A stretch of DNA of 64,000 nucleotides, from the NCBI GenBank assembly GCA_015494295.1, contig WGBO01000006.1:1-64000 (forward strand), written 5' to 3'. Below the pieces are notes generated by a model. The model searched no databases. It saw only the letters and a program-made list of their open reading frames with translations, and was not told where the DNA came from. The position numbers and the translations under genes were made by a program. Source of the stretch: Gammaproteobacteria bacterium. GTDB lineage: Bacteria > Pseudomonadota > Gammaproteobacteria > DSM-19610. Positions 10,212 to 19,367 of the stretch are shown one piece after another; the first letter of the stretch is position 1, and the number at the start of each line of letters is the position of its first letter.

Positions 10212-10423
10212 ATACCAAAACCATCTTTAAAAACAGTGAGTTAGGTCAAATTTTAGTTCCTTCAGGCGGGAAAAATGTAAACTATCCCGTCATTCTCACA
10301 GCAGCCCTGCCCCCAAGAAATCGGAACTTGTTATTTTTTATCAGCCAGTTACATCACAACCCCAACATCGCAACACCCCAAACATGAATGTAAGCTTTAC
10401 CGACAACCCTTGCGCGTTTGCTG

Positions 10424-11728
10424 TCAGAATGTCCGGGACAGGTTCAGCATCCACTGGTTGCGAATGTAGGTGTACAGATCGCCAATGTTGGAATCGTTGA
10501 AGGTGCGCTCCCAGTAACCACTCACGACCCAGCCCTTGAGCAGGTCGTCATCGTCCTTGTATTCATGCACCAGGCCCACGGTGGTCCGGTATTCAACATC
10601 GTCGCGCGCCTTGTCGAACAGGGGATCGCGCCCGTCGTACTGGAACACCGACACGCGGCCGCGCGCATAGGCTGAACCGTTGTGCCAGGTATCGGTGCTG
10701 ATGCCCAGGTTGAGTTGGCCGCCAAGATACCCGTACTGATCGTCTTCCGCAAAGAACTTGATGGCGCGCGCCCCGGCGGTGGCCACCACCCGGCGATTGT
10801 TGAAGTAGCGCCCGAAACTGAGGCCGGTCCCCACGTAATCGCCCTCGCGCCCGGCATCGATATCCCGGTGGTAGAAGCGCCGCGTGTAGACCGCGTCCCA
10901 GGTCAGTTCGCTGTTGTCGTACTGCCATGTGACCGAAGGCGCCAGCGAATTGAACCAGCCCAGCGCGTGCCCGCCCAGTTTCATGTAGTCGGAGCGGAAC
11001 CTCAGCGCGGCACGCCAGTGGCGCAGCATGAGCACCGCGGGGCCGGTACTGAAACTGGCAACCGCCAGGTCGAAATCACCAAACTTGTTGTAACGCCGCG
11101 AATACAGGCTGGCGCCGGTCTGCCACACCAGCATGCCGGTGCGCTCGCCGACTTCGACGCGCTTGCCGGACTGGAACATATGATCGAGCCCCACGTTGAC
11201 GATGTAGGCATTGTCGCTCTTCGCCAGCGAATTGGGGGTAAGATTGAGTTCCACGTCACCAACGCGGATACGGCTGTCCGCCGGACCGACGTTGACGTTG
11301 CTGTCGTGCATGACCCCGGCGGACACGAACGGCTTGAAGCTGTGCTTCTGCCCGAACTGTTCGGAATCACGCTTGATCTGGGCCAGGAAGGCCAGAATGG
11401 TCACGCGCACTTCGGGCGGCGTGGCCGGCTTGTCGAGCACTTCCTTTGCCAGCTTCTCGGCTTCCTCGTAGCGCATGGAACGGTAGTAGGCGAGCGCGAG
11501 CTCCAGCCGGGCGCGGTCGAGACCCGGATTGATGTCCAGAATCTGGCTGAACGCACGAATCGCCGATTTGAGGCGATCGTCCTGCATGGCGTCCAGCCCC
11601 TCGCGGAACTTCGCCTCGACTTCCGGATCGACGTCAACCTGCGCTACGGCCAGCGGCGACACCCCGAACGCCAGCAACATCCCCAGCAACACCCCCTTGC
11701 AGCAAACCTTTTTTATAACTTGAACCAT
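10424..11728 (-). CDS. TPR plus DUF560 outer-membrane beta-barrel protein (Slam / type XI secretion OMP family)
   Basis: 'MVQVIKKVCCKGVLLGMLLAFGVSPLAVAQ' signal; TPR-like helices; 'VSAGVMHDSNVNVGP', terminal aromatic '...NLSRTF'. SD GGGGAAAGG before the ATG. Confidence 0.75.
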   Translation of the reverse strand: MVQVIKKVCCKGVLLGMLLAFGVSPLAVAQVDVDPEVEAKFREGLDAMQDDRLKSAIRAFSQILDINPGLDRARLELALAYYRSMRYEEAEKLAKEVLDKPATPPEVRVTILAFLAQIKRDSEQFGQKHSFKPFVSAGVMHDSNVNVGPADSRIRVGDVELNLTPNSLAKSDNAYIVNVGLDHMFQSGKRVEVGERTGMLVWQTGASLYSRRYNKFGDFDLAVASFSTGPAVLMLRHWRAALRFRSDYMKLGGHALGWFNSLAPSVTWQYDNSELTWDAVYTRRFYHRDIDAGREGDYVGTGLSFGRYFNNRRVVATAGARAIKFFAEDDQYGYLGGQLNLGISTDTWHNGSAYARGRVSVFQYDGRDPLFDKARDDVEYRTTVGLVHEYKDDDDLLKGWVVSGYWERTFNDSNIGDLYTYIRNQWMLNLSRTF

Positions 11729-11788
11729 GACCTTTCCCCGGTTAGCTTTAACACCCTGTTTATAAATGCATGCTCCGGACCCCAATAC

Positions 11789-12493
11789 GTGCCTCCGGAA
11801 CCTTCGAATGTTAAAAGACTTGGTTTGCAAACACAATTGAGCCCCCTGCCAGCATGTTCCGTCCTCGTTCGCGCACTGCTCGCGGCTACACTGTTGTGTG
11901 GCCGCGCCGCGGCCGCGCCGGCGCCCTTCCCTGACAACCTGTTCGGCTACCAGCAGTCCCTGCAATCCGGCACGGCCATCTTCGGGCAATGGGTTCAAGC
12001 TCTTGAAAGACATGTACTTATGGATGTGCCCGAAGGGGACTGCGAGGCGCCGCGCCTGAACCGCTGCCATCTGAAAAACTGGCTGACCTTTCTCGACACG
12101 CTGCGCGCTCTGCCAGCCGCGGAACAACTCGACGCGGTCAACCGCTACGCCAACCGCAAGGACTACGTGCTGGATATCGACAACTACGGCGTGGAAGACT
12201 ACTGGGCGATCCCGAAGGAGTTCCTGTACAACAACGGCGATTGCGAGGACTACGCCATCACCAAGCTGTTCTCGCTGCGCTGGCTGGGCTACGATCCCGA
12301 ACGCCTGCGCATCGTGGTCCTGCAGGACACCAACCTGCGCATTCCGCACGCGGTGCTCGCGGTTGCCGACCATGACGATATACTGATACTCGACAACCAG
12401 ATACAGGAAGTGATCTCGCACCGGAAGATCGTGCACTACGCGCCGGTGTATTCAATCAACGAGTCGCACTGGTGGATTCACCTGCACAACTGA
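11789..12493 (+). CDS. Transglutaminase-like cysteine peptidase (BTLCP / LapG-like, C93)
   Basis: 'NNGDCEDYAITKLFSLRWLGYDPERLRIVVLQDTNLRIPHAVLAVADHDDILILDNQ' (Cys-His-Asp triad). Start uncertain (GTG 11789 or TTG 11825). Confidence 0.85.
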   Translation: MPPEPSNVKRLGLQTQLSPLPACSVLVRALLAATLLCGRAAAAPAPFPDNLFGYQQSLQSGTAIFGQWVQALERHVLMDVPEGDCEAPRLNRCHLKNWLTFLDTLRALPAAEQLDAVNRYANRKDYVLDIDNYGVEDYWAIPKEFLYNNGDCEDYAITKLFSLRWLGYDPERLRIVVLQDTNLRIPHAVLAVADHDDILILDNQIQEVISHRKIVHYAPVYSINESHWWIHLHN

Positions 12494-12511
12494 CATGGGC
12501 GCGCACCTTCC

Positions 12512-14587
12512 TTGACACAGACCGACACCCGACCGATACGCAACGGTATCCTGTTCCTGTTCGCCATCCTGCTGGCGGGCGGTGCGCTGATCAACGCCTA
12601 TGTCGACCGCGAACGCCAGCGCGACCTCGACGACTGGGCGATACGCCTGGGCCTGGTGGCCGAAACACGGGTCGAGGCCATCGAGGACTGGCTGGACACC
12701 CAACGCGACGCGCTGGGCGAACTGACGAACAATGCCTCGCTGCAACTCTACCTGTGGCAATTGTCACAACGTGGCAGCACGCCCGACAACACCGAACCCG
12801 CACAACTGACCTACCTGCGCAACCTGATCGTCGCCAGCGCGGAGCGCCTTGGCCTCAGCGCCATGGCGGAACAGCCAGCCATACCCGCCAACCTGCCGCA
12901 GCGCCTCGACACCGGCCTCGCCCTGCTCGACCGTGAGGGCCGCCTGGTGGTCGCCACGCGCGGCATGCCGGAAATCGGCACGGCGCTCAGGGAAGCCATC
13001 GACACGGCACTGCGCGAGGGCAGGCCCGGCCACAGCCGCCTGACCCTCGACGCGCACGACCGGGTGCTGTTCGGCATCGCGGTGCCGGTGCCGGCAGTGC
13101 TCGGCGCCGACGCCGGCGGCCGGCACGCCGGCGTGGTGCTGAGCGTCCACAACGCCGCGCGCACCCTTTACCCGCTGCTGAAACGCGGTGTCCCCGTCGA
13201 CCCCGGCGACGAGTCGCTGCTGGTCATGGAACGCGACCGGCAGGTCGTCTACCTGTCACCCCTGTCTTCCGGCGGCGTGCCCACGCAACGCGCGCTGCCC
13301 CTCGAACGGCAGGATCTGGCGGCGGCCGCCGCCGTGCGTCAACCCGGCCGCTTCGGACAGTTCATCAACTACCGCGGCGAGGAGGTACTGGCCACCAGCC
13401 GCCCGCTGCGTTCCCTGCCCTGGGTGCTGGTCGAGGAAGTGAACGCGGCGCAAGCCTTGCAGGAGTCCGACCGCCACCGCCGTTCGCTGATCCTGACCTT
13501 TTCGCTTCTGCTGTTCGTGATCGCCGCCATCCTGATCGCGGCCTGGTGGCACGGCAGCAGCGTGCGCGCCCGCCGCGACGCCGATGAACTACGCGCCAGA
13601 ACCCTGGAACTGCAGGACCAGACCGAGTTGCTGCGCGCCGTCACCGACAACACCGAAGCGTTGATCCTGCTGCTCGACGAACAGCGCAGGGTCCTGTTTG
13701 CCAACAGCCTGGTGGCGCGTTGCAGCGGCGCCACGACCGACGAACTGGTGGGCAACACGCTCAACGGCATCTTCGGCCCCGCCAACGCCGCGCCGTTGCA
13801 GGAACTTGCTGACGAACTGGCCGGCGACCGCAAGGCGCGGCACCGCACCCTCGAGATGAACCTGTGCGGCGACACCCGCACCTTCCAGTGTTCCCTGGTG
13901 CCGGTGGACCGGGTCGGCGCGCGCGACAACGCCATCCTGCTGGTGCTGCACGACATCACCGAGCTGCAACAGGCACAGCAGAAACACGCGCGCCTGATGC
14001 GCCGGCTGGTGGCCACGCTGATGCATGTCGTCGACCTGCACGACCCCTATTCGGCCGACCACACCGCGCACATGGTAGTGGTCGCCAACGCGGTGGCGCG
14101 CGAACTCGGGCTCGACGAGCAGCAGCGCCAGTCCCTGGACCTGGCGGCCAGCCTCGCCAACCTGGGCAAGATCTTCGTGCCGCGCGAAATCCTCACCAAG
14201 GTCGAACCGCTCACCGAGGCCGAACAGGCCCTGCTGCAACGCCACGTGCAATTCGGCGTGGAACTGCTCGAGGACCTGGAATTCGAGGGACCGGTGCTCG
14301 ACACCATCCGCCAGAAACACGAGCACATGGACGGCAGCGGCTACCCCGAACGCCTGAGCGGCGACCGGATCATTCTGACGGCGCGCATCCTGGCGGTCGC
14401 CAACGCCTTTGTCGCGCTGGTCAGCCCGCGCGCCTACCGGGAAGCTGTAAGCATCGAGGAAGCCCTCGACCAGTTGTTGAAGGAAGCGGGCAGCAAGTAC
14501 GACCGCCGCGTGGTGGCCGCGCTGTTCCACGTGGCCGAGAACCGCAGCGACTGGTCCGGCTGGCGGCGCGACGCCGACACGGAGTGA
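12512..14587 (+). CDS. Membrane sensor with periplasmic domain, PAS and degenerate HD-GYP domain
   Basis: N-terminal TM, second TM 'SLILTFSLLLFVIAAILIAAWW', PAS-like segment 'LLRAVTDNTEALILLLDEQRRVLFANSL', then HD-GYP-like 'HDPYSADHTAHM...ANLGKIFVP...KHEHMDGSGYPERL'. Confidence 0.85.
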   Translation: MTQTDTRPIRNGILFLFAILLAGGALINAYVDRERQRDLDDWAIRLGLVAETRVEAIEDWLDTQRDALGELTNNASLQLYLWQLSQRGSTPDNTEPAQLTYLRNLIVASAERLGLSAMAEQPAIPANLPQRLDTGLALLDREGRLVVATRGMPEIGTALREAIDTALREGRPGHSRLTLDAHDRVLFGIAVPVPAVLGADAGGRHAGVVLSVHNAARTLYPLLKRGVPVDPGDESLLVMERDRQVVYLSPLSSGGVPTQRALPLERQDLAAAAAVRQPGRFGQFINYRGEEVLATSRPLRSLPWVLVEEVNAAQALQESDRHRRSLILTFSLLLFVIAAILIAAWWHGSSVRARRDADELRARTLELQDQTELLRAVTDNTEALILLLDEQRRVLFANSLVARCSGATTDELVGNTLNGIFGPANAAPLQELADELAGDRKARHRTLEMNLCGDTRTFQCSLVPVDRVGARDNAILLVLHDITELQQAQQKHARLMRRLVATLMHVVDLHDPYSADHTAHMVVVANAVARELGLDEQQRQSLDLAASLANLGKIFVPREILTKVEPLTEAEQALLQRHVQFGVELLEDLEFEGPVLDTIRQKHEHMDGSGYPERLSGDRIILTARILAVANAFVALVSPRAYREAVSIEEALDQLLKEAGSKYDRRVVAALFHVAENRSDWSGWRRDADTE

Positions 14588-14594
14588 AGCGCGC

Positions 14595-15950
14595 CTACAG
14601 CAGCGCGGCGAGGCGGGTCCGCATCTGGCGGTGGATGTCGATCAGGCGCTGGCGGTTTTCGGCCGGCACCGCCTGCAAGCCCCCGAGACGCGCCTCGAAA
14701 GATGCCGTCACCTGCAACAGGCGCTCGATACTTCCGGCGAGGTCGTCGCGCCGCAAGCCGATGTTGCGGGCAAAACGCAGGCAGGCGGCGCACAGCGCAT
14801 CGTCATCGTCGGCGTGCTCACCGTATTCCCCGAACGGCACCGCGCACAGCATGTCGTGCATGCGGTAGGCGCGCATCGGCGCGGGATCGTAAACCGGTGA
14901 AAAGCGCGCCGCGCCCATCGGCCCGATCAGCGACAGGTTCTCCAGGTGCAGGTCGCCGTTCCCGGTGAGCAGCGCCAGCAACACCCGCTCCAGCAAATGC
15001 AAGCGCGCCGCGCGCTTGTCGGCGATCAGCAGCGGATCCGCCAGTTCGATCACCCGGCCGATGCGGTCCAGCGAACCGTCGGTGTGACGGTGGATATCGC
15101 GCGCACCCGCCGCCAGCACCGAGTACAGACTTTCCATTGGCAGCGGCCTGCCCTCGGCATCGCGGTCGAAACGCTCCACCGCCAGCGCCGGCATGCCGCC
15201 GACTTCGGCCAGCCAGTAACGCGGCGTCTCGAAACCCGCCTCGCGGTGAATATCGAGCGCCAGCGCCTCCAGCGCCACCAGCCCCGGGTAGGCCTGGCTG
15301 CGCTCGATTTTCAGAACTACGTCGATACGCTCCTTGCGCCCGCCGCGATTGGGGAGGCTGATGCGCCCGTCCCAGCCCTGCGCCGGGATCGCCACCAGCA
15401 GCTTGGGGATCGCGCCGCCCACCGAGGGCGTCGGCCCCAGGCTTTCAAGAATGAAACGCGCGTCGGCATCCAGCCACGACACCATCTCCTTCAGCGAGAA
15501 CCCGAAACGCTCTCCGACCGGCACCAGCGGACCGCTGTCGTCGCTGTCATACCAGCGCAACGCCGCCTCGTCGTCGGCAAACACGTCGACGTGCCCGATG
15601 CCGCCGTGGCCGGTCTGCGCCAGCAGCGCCAGGTCGGCCTCGAAGCCGCTGCCGGGCTCGACACCCTTCTCGCGCAGAAAGGCAAGCATCAGCTTGCGCT
15701 GGAAGTTCTGTTCGTCGGCGGGCGGAATGAGGGCGCGGAAACGGGGATGAAGCTCACCGCGCCCGCGCCGGACGATGGTGTTGTCGGCAAACAGCGGCGG
15801 CGCGTACACCAGGCTCAGCCCCGGCACGCCGCTGTCGACGAAAGCGGGGTCGTAGGAAAAGCGCGCCTCGGTATCGGTCACGTACAGGCTCCCCATCCTT
15901 GCCGGGGAGCCACCGGCGCGCGTCCACACACTGAATGGCACATCACGCAT
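14595..15950 (-). CDS. hipA: HipA-family serine/threonine kinase toxin
   Basis: 'VGGAIPKLLVAI', 'LTGNGDLHLENLSLIG', 'FSPVYDPAPMRAYRM'; translationally coupled to a downstream-type XRE antitoxin. Confidence 0.88.
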   Translation of the reverse strand: MRDVPFSVWTRAGGSPARMGSLYVTDTEARFSYDPAFVDSGVPGLSLVYAPPLFADNTIVRRGRGELHPRFRALIPPADEQNFQRKLMLAFLREKGVEPGSGFEADLALLAQTGHGGIGHVDVFADDEAALRWYDSDDSGPLVPVGERFGFSLKEMVSWLDADARFILESLGPTPSVGGAIPKLLVAIPAQGWDGRISLPNRGGRKERIDVVLKIERSQAYPGLVALEALALDIHREAGFETPRYWLAEVGGMPALAVERFDRDAEGRPLPMESLYSVLAAGARDIHRHTDGSLDRIGRVIELADPLLIADKRAARLHLLERVLLALLTGNGDLHLENLSLIGPMGAARFSPVYDPAPMRAYRMHDMLCAVPFGEYGEHADDDDALCAACLRFARNIGLRRDDLAGSIERLLQVTASFEARLGGLQAVPAENRQRLIDIHRQMRTRLAALL

Positions 15951-16213
15951 CAGAACAGGTCTCCGCGCGTCAGTTTCTCGGTGAAGTCGCTGTCGGGCAC
16001 CAGCACGAGCCGCAGGCCCACCGCCCGCGCCAGCCGCGCCAGCGTGCCGAGGTCGGCGCGCCCGGTACGCTTGATCCGCGAGATACTGGAATCCGGCAAG
16101 GCCGCGCGCCGCGCCAGCTCACTCTGCGACCAGCCGCGCTGCCGTGCCTGGTTGAGAATGTCACGCAACAGGCCGCCGGCCAATGCATCCGTAGTCTGAA
16201 CAGGTATTGTCAT
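15950..16213 (-). CDS. hipB: HipB-like XRE family antitoxin / regulator
   Basis: HTH 'LLRDILNQARQRGWSQSELARRAALPDSSISRIKRTGRADLGTLARLARAVGLRLVLVP'; TGATG overlap with hipA. ATG 16213 (TTG 16222 also possible). Confidence 0.85.
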   Translation of the reverse strand: MTIPVQTTDALAGGLLRDILNQARQRGWSQSELARRAALPDSSISRIKRTGRADLGTLARLARAVGLRLVLVPDSDFTEKLTRGDLF

Positions 16214-16240
16214 ATGTGGCAAGTATACATTAAATCCAAT

Positions 16241-16258
16241 ATTAGCGTATACGCTAAT
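16241..16258. promoter_or_regulatory. Perfect 18-bp palindrome, putative HipB operator
   Basis: ATTAGCGTATACGCTAAT; abuts a minus-strand TATAAT (16257-16262). Extra half-site TTAGCGTA at 16282-16289. Confidence 0.65.
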
Positions 16259-16348
16259 TATATTATTTCAATTCAATATTTTTAGCGTAATCGACAATTA
16301 ATGGCTTGCGGCGGCACGAAAAACCGGCTTTCCCGGCCGGCGGGAGAA

Positions 16349-17134
16349 CTAGCTGGACTGGCGGCGCTGACGGCGCCGTTGACGAATCTGGTAGAGGGTG
16401 AGAACCGGCCCGGAGATCACGTAGAGGAGGAAACCGAAGAACAGCACGCTGGGCGGGTGGCTGGAGATCACCACGAACACCACCACGGTCAGCACCAGGG
16501 CCACGAACGGCACCCGGTTCTTGAAGTCGATTTCCTTGAAGCTGTAGTAGCGAATGTTGCTGACCATGAGCGCGCCGAGGGTGGCGGCCAACACCGCGCC
16601 CACCATCCACATGTCCTCGCCACTGAGCTGATTGTCTTCCGCGAACCATACCAGCCCGGCCAGCACGGCCGCGGCCGAGGGGCTGGGCAAGCCCTGGAAG
16701 TATTGCTTGTCGGCGCTGCCGACCTGAGTATTGAAACGCGCCAGCCGCAACGCCGCCCCGGCGGTGTAGACGAAGGCCGACAACCAGCCGAGCTTGCTCC
16801 AGATCCAGCCCTGCTCGATCATGCTGCGCAGCGCCCATTCGAACACGATCAGCGACGGCGCCAGCCCGAAACACACCATGTCCGACAGGCTGTCGTACTG
16901 CACGCCGAACTCGCTCTGGGTGTTGGTCAGGCGCGCCACCCGGCCGTCGATGCCGTCCATGACCATGGCCACGAAAATGGCGATGGCGGCAGCCTCGAAG
17001 TTGCTGCTCATGGCCGCGACAATGGCGTAGAAACCCGCGAACAGTCCGGCCGTGGTGAACAGGTTGGGGAGGAGATAGATGCCCCGGCGGCGGGGGCGCT
17101 CCTGCTGTACTTCGTCCATACGGTTAACCGGCAT
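16349..17134 (-). CDS. pssA: CDP-diacylglycerol--serine O-phosphatidyltransferase
   Basis: 'DGIDGRVARLTNTQSEFGVQYDSLSDMVCFGLAPSL' CDP-alcohol phosphatidyltransferase motif. Confidence 0.93.
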   Translation of the reverse strand: MPVNRMDEVQQERPRRRGIYLLPNLFTTAGLFAGFYAIVAAMSSNFEAAAIAIFVAMVMDGIDGRVARLTNTQSEFGVQYDSLSDMVCFGLAPSLIVFEWALRSMIEQGWIWSKLGWLSAFVYTAGAALRLARFNTQVGSADKQYFQGLPSPSAAAVLAGLVWFAEDNQLSGEDMWMVGAVLAATLGALMVSNIRYYSFKEIDFKNRVPFVALVLTVVVFVVISSHPPSVLFFGFLLYVISGPVLTLYQIRQRRRQRRQSS

Positions 17135-17139
17135 CAGGC

Positions 17140-17757
17140 CTATTTGTGGACCAGAAGCGCTATTACATCAGATCCGGCCTTGACGTGCGAGCCGGGCTCG
17201 ACCTGCACCCGGCTGTTGGACGGCAGGTAGATCTCCACCTGCCCGCCCATCGGAATGTAACCGCAGCGCTGCCCCTGCCCGACACGCTCGCCGATACCGA
17301 CGAAACAGCGCGGCAGGCTGTGCAGCGGCCCGCGGTGCATGACGATCACCAGGTCGTCGCCCTCGTCGGTTTTCAGCCACACACCGTGCGGCCGCTCCAC
17401 GCCGTCGCCACCGTGCGGCGGTTCCAGCACCTTGCCCTCCACCGGGCTGCGCGTGCTGTATACGCCGATGTGACTCATGTCGATCGACACCCGGCGCGCA
17501 TCGCGGTCCAGGTAGGGATCGCGAACATCCTCCACCGCCATAATGACACCATCGGCCGGGCTGACGACCGCCAGCGGGCTGGCGGGGATATCCCGCTCGG
17601 GATCCCGGTACAGGTAGACGATGAACAGGCACAACAGCCAGAACGGCAGCGACCAGGCCCAGCCGGCCAGGTTCATGACCAGCAGGCCAACGGCGGCAAC
17701 CGCCAGGAACAGCGGCCAGCCGGCGCGGGAAAAATAGGGATAACGGCCTGTCGCCAT
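17140..17757 (-). CDS. psd: Phosphatidylserine decarboxylase (short form)
   Basis: 'VVSPADGVIMAVEDVRDPYL', 'IDMSHIGVYSTRSPVEGKV', C-terminal 'VQVEPGSHVKAGSDVIALL'; adjacent to pssA. Confidence 0.9.
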   Translation of the reverse strand: MATGRYPYFSRAGWPLFLAVAAVGLLVMNLAGWAWSLPFWLLCLFIVYLYRDPERDIPASPLAVVSPADGVIMAVEDVRDPYLDRDARRVSIDMSHIGVYSTRSPVEGKVLEPPHGGDGVERPHGVWLKTDEGDDLVIVMHRGPLHSLPRCFVGIGERVGQGQRCGYIPMGGQVEIYLPSNSRVQVEPGSHVKAGSDVIALLVHK

Positions 17758-17818
17758 GGCGTGGGGCTCGAAGAAGAAAGAAAGCGGGACTGCCGATGCA
17801 GCCCCGCCGGGTTAGCGT

Positions 17819-18847
<1,029 letters not shown>

Positions 18848-18873
18848 TTACCCTGACTGGATTTCAAATTCGT

Positions 18874-19365
18874 TCAAACATGCAAGGCGCGTTCACCGCG
18901 CGCAATGCCCGTCACGCCCGAGCGCACCACCTCGATGATGTCCCCGGTGTTGATTGCTTCGATAAAGGCATCCAGCTTGCTGCTGGTGCCGGTCACCTCG
19001 ATGGTGTAGAGCGCATCGGTGACGTCGATGATGCGGCCGCGGAAGATATCCGCCATGCGCTTGATCTCCTCGCGGCCTTCGCCAACGGCGCGCACCTTGA
19101 TGAGCATCATCTCGCGCTCGATGTGCTCGCCCTCGCACATGTCCATCAGCTTCACCACGTCGATCAGCTTGTTGAGCTGCTTGGTGATCTGCTCGATGAT
19201 CTGGTCGGTGCCGGTGGTCACCAGCGTCATGCGCGACAGCGAGGGGTCCTCGGTCGGAGCCACCGTCAGCGACTCGATGTTGTAACCGCGCGCGGAGAAC
19301 AGGCCCGCCACCCGCGACAGTGCGCCGGCCTCGTTTTCCATCAGTATCGATATGATATGCCGCAT
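18874..19365 (-). CDS. ilvN: Acetolactate synthase small subunit
   Basis: 'MRHIISILMENEAGALSRVAGLFSARGYNIESLTVAPTEDPSLSRMTLVT' ACT domain. Confidence 0.96.
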   Translation of the reverse strand: MRHIISILMENEAGALSRVAGLFSARGYNIESLTVAPTEDPSLSRMTLVTTGTDQIIEQITKQLNKLIDVVKLMDMCEGEHIEREMMLIKVRAVGEGREEIKRMADIFRGRIIDVTDALYTIEVTGTSSKLDAFIEAINTGDIIEVVRSGVTGIARGERALHV

Positions 19366-19367
19366 GA

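Noticed and set aside
10682-11788. N-terminal part of the 603-aa plus ORF (10682-12493)
   Set aside because: Antisense to the DUF560 protein; only the part after about 11789 matches a transglutaminase-like protease.
11729-12436. N-terminal extension of the 670-aa ORF (10424-12436)
   Set aside because: Antisense to the LapG-like protease; a signal peptide and SD mark the real start at 11728.
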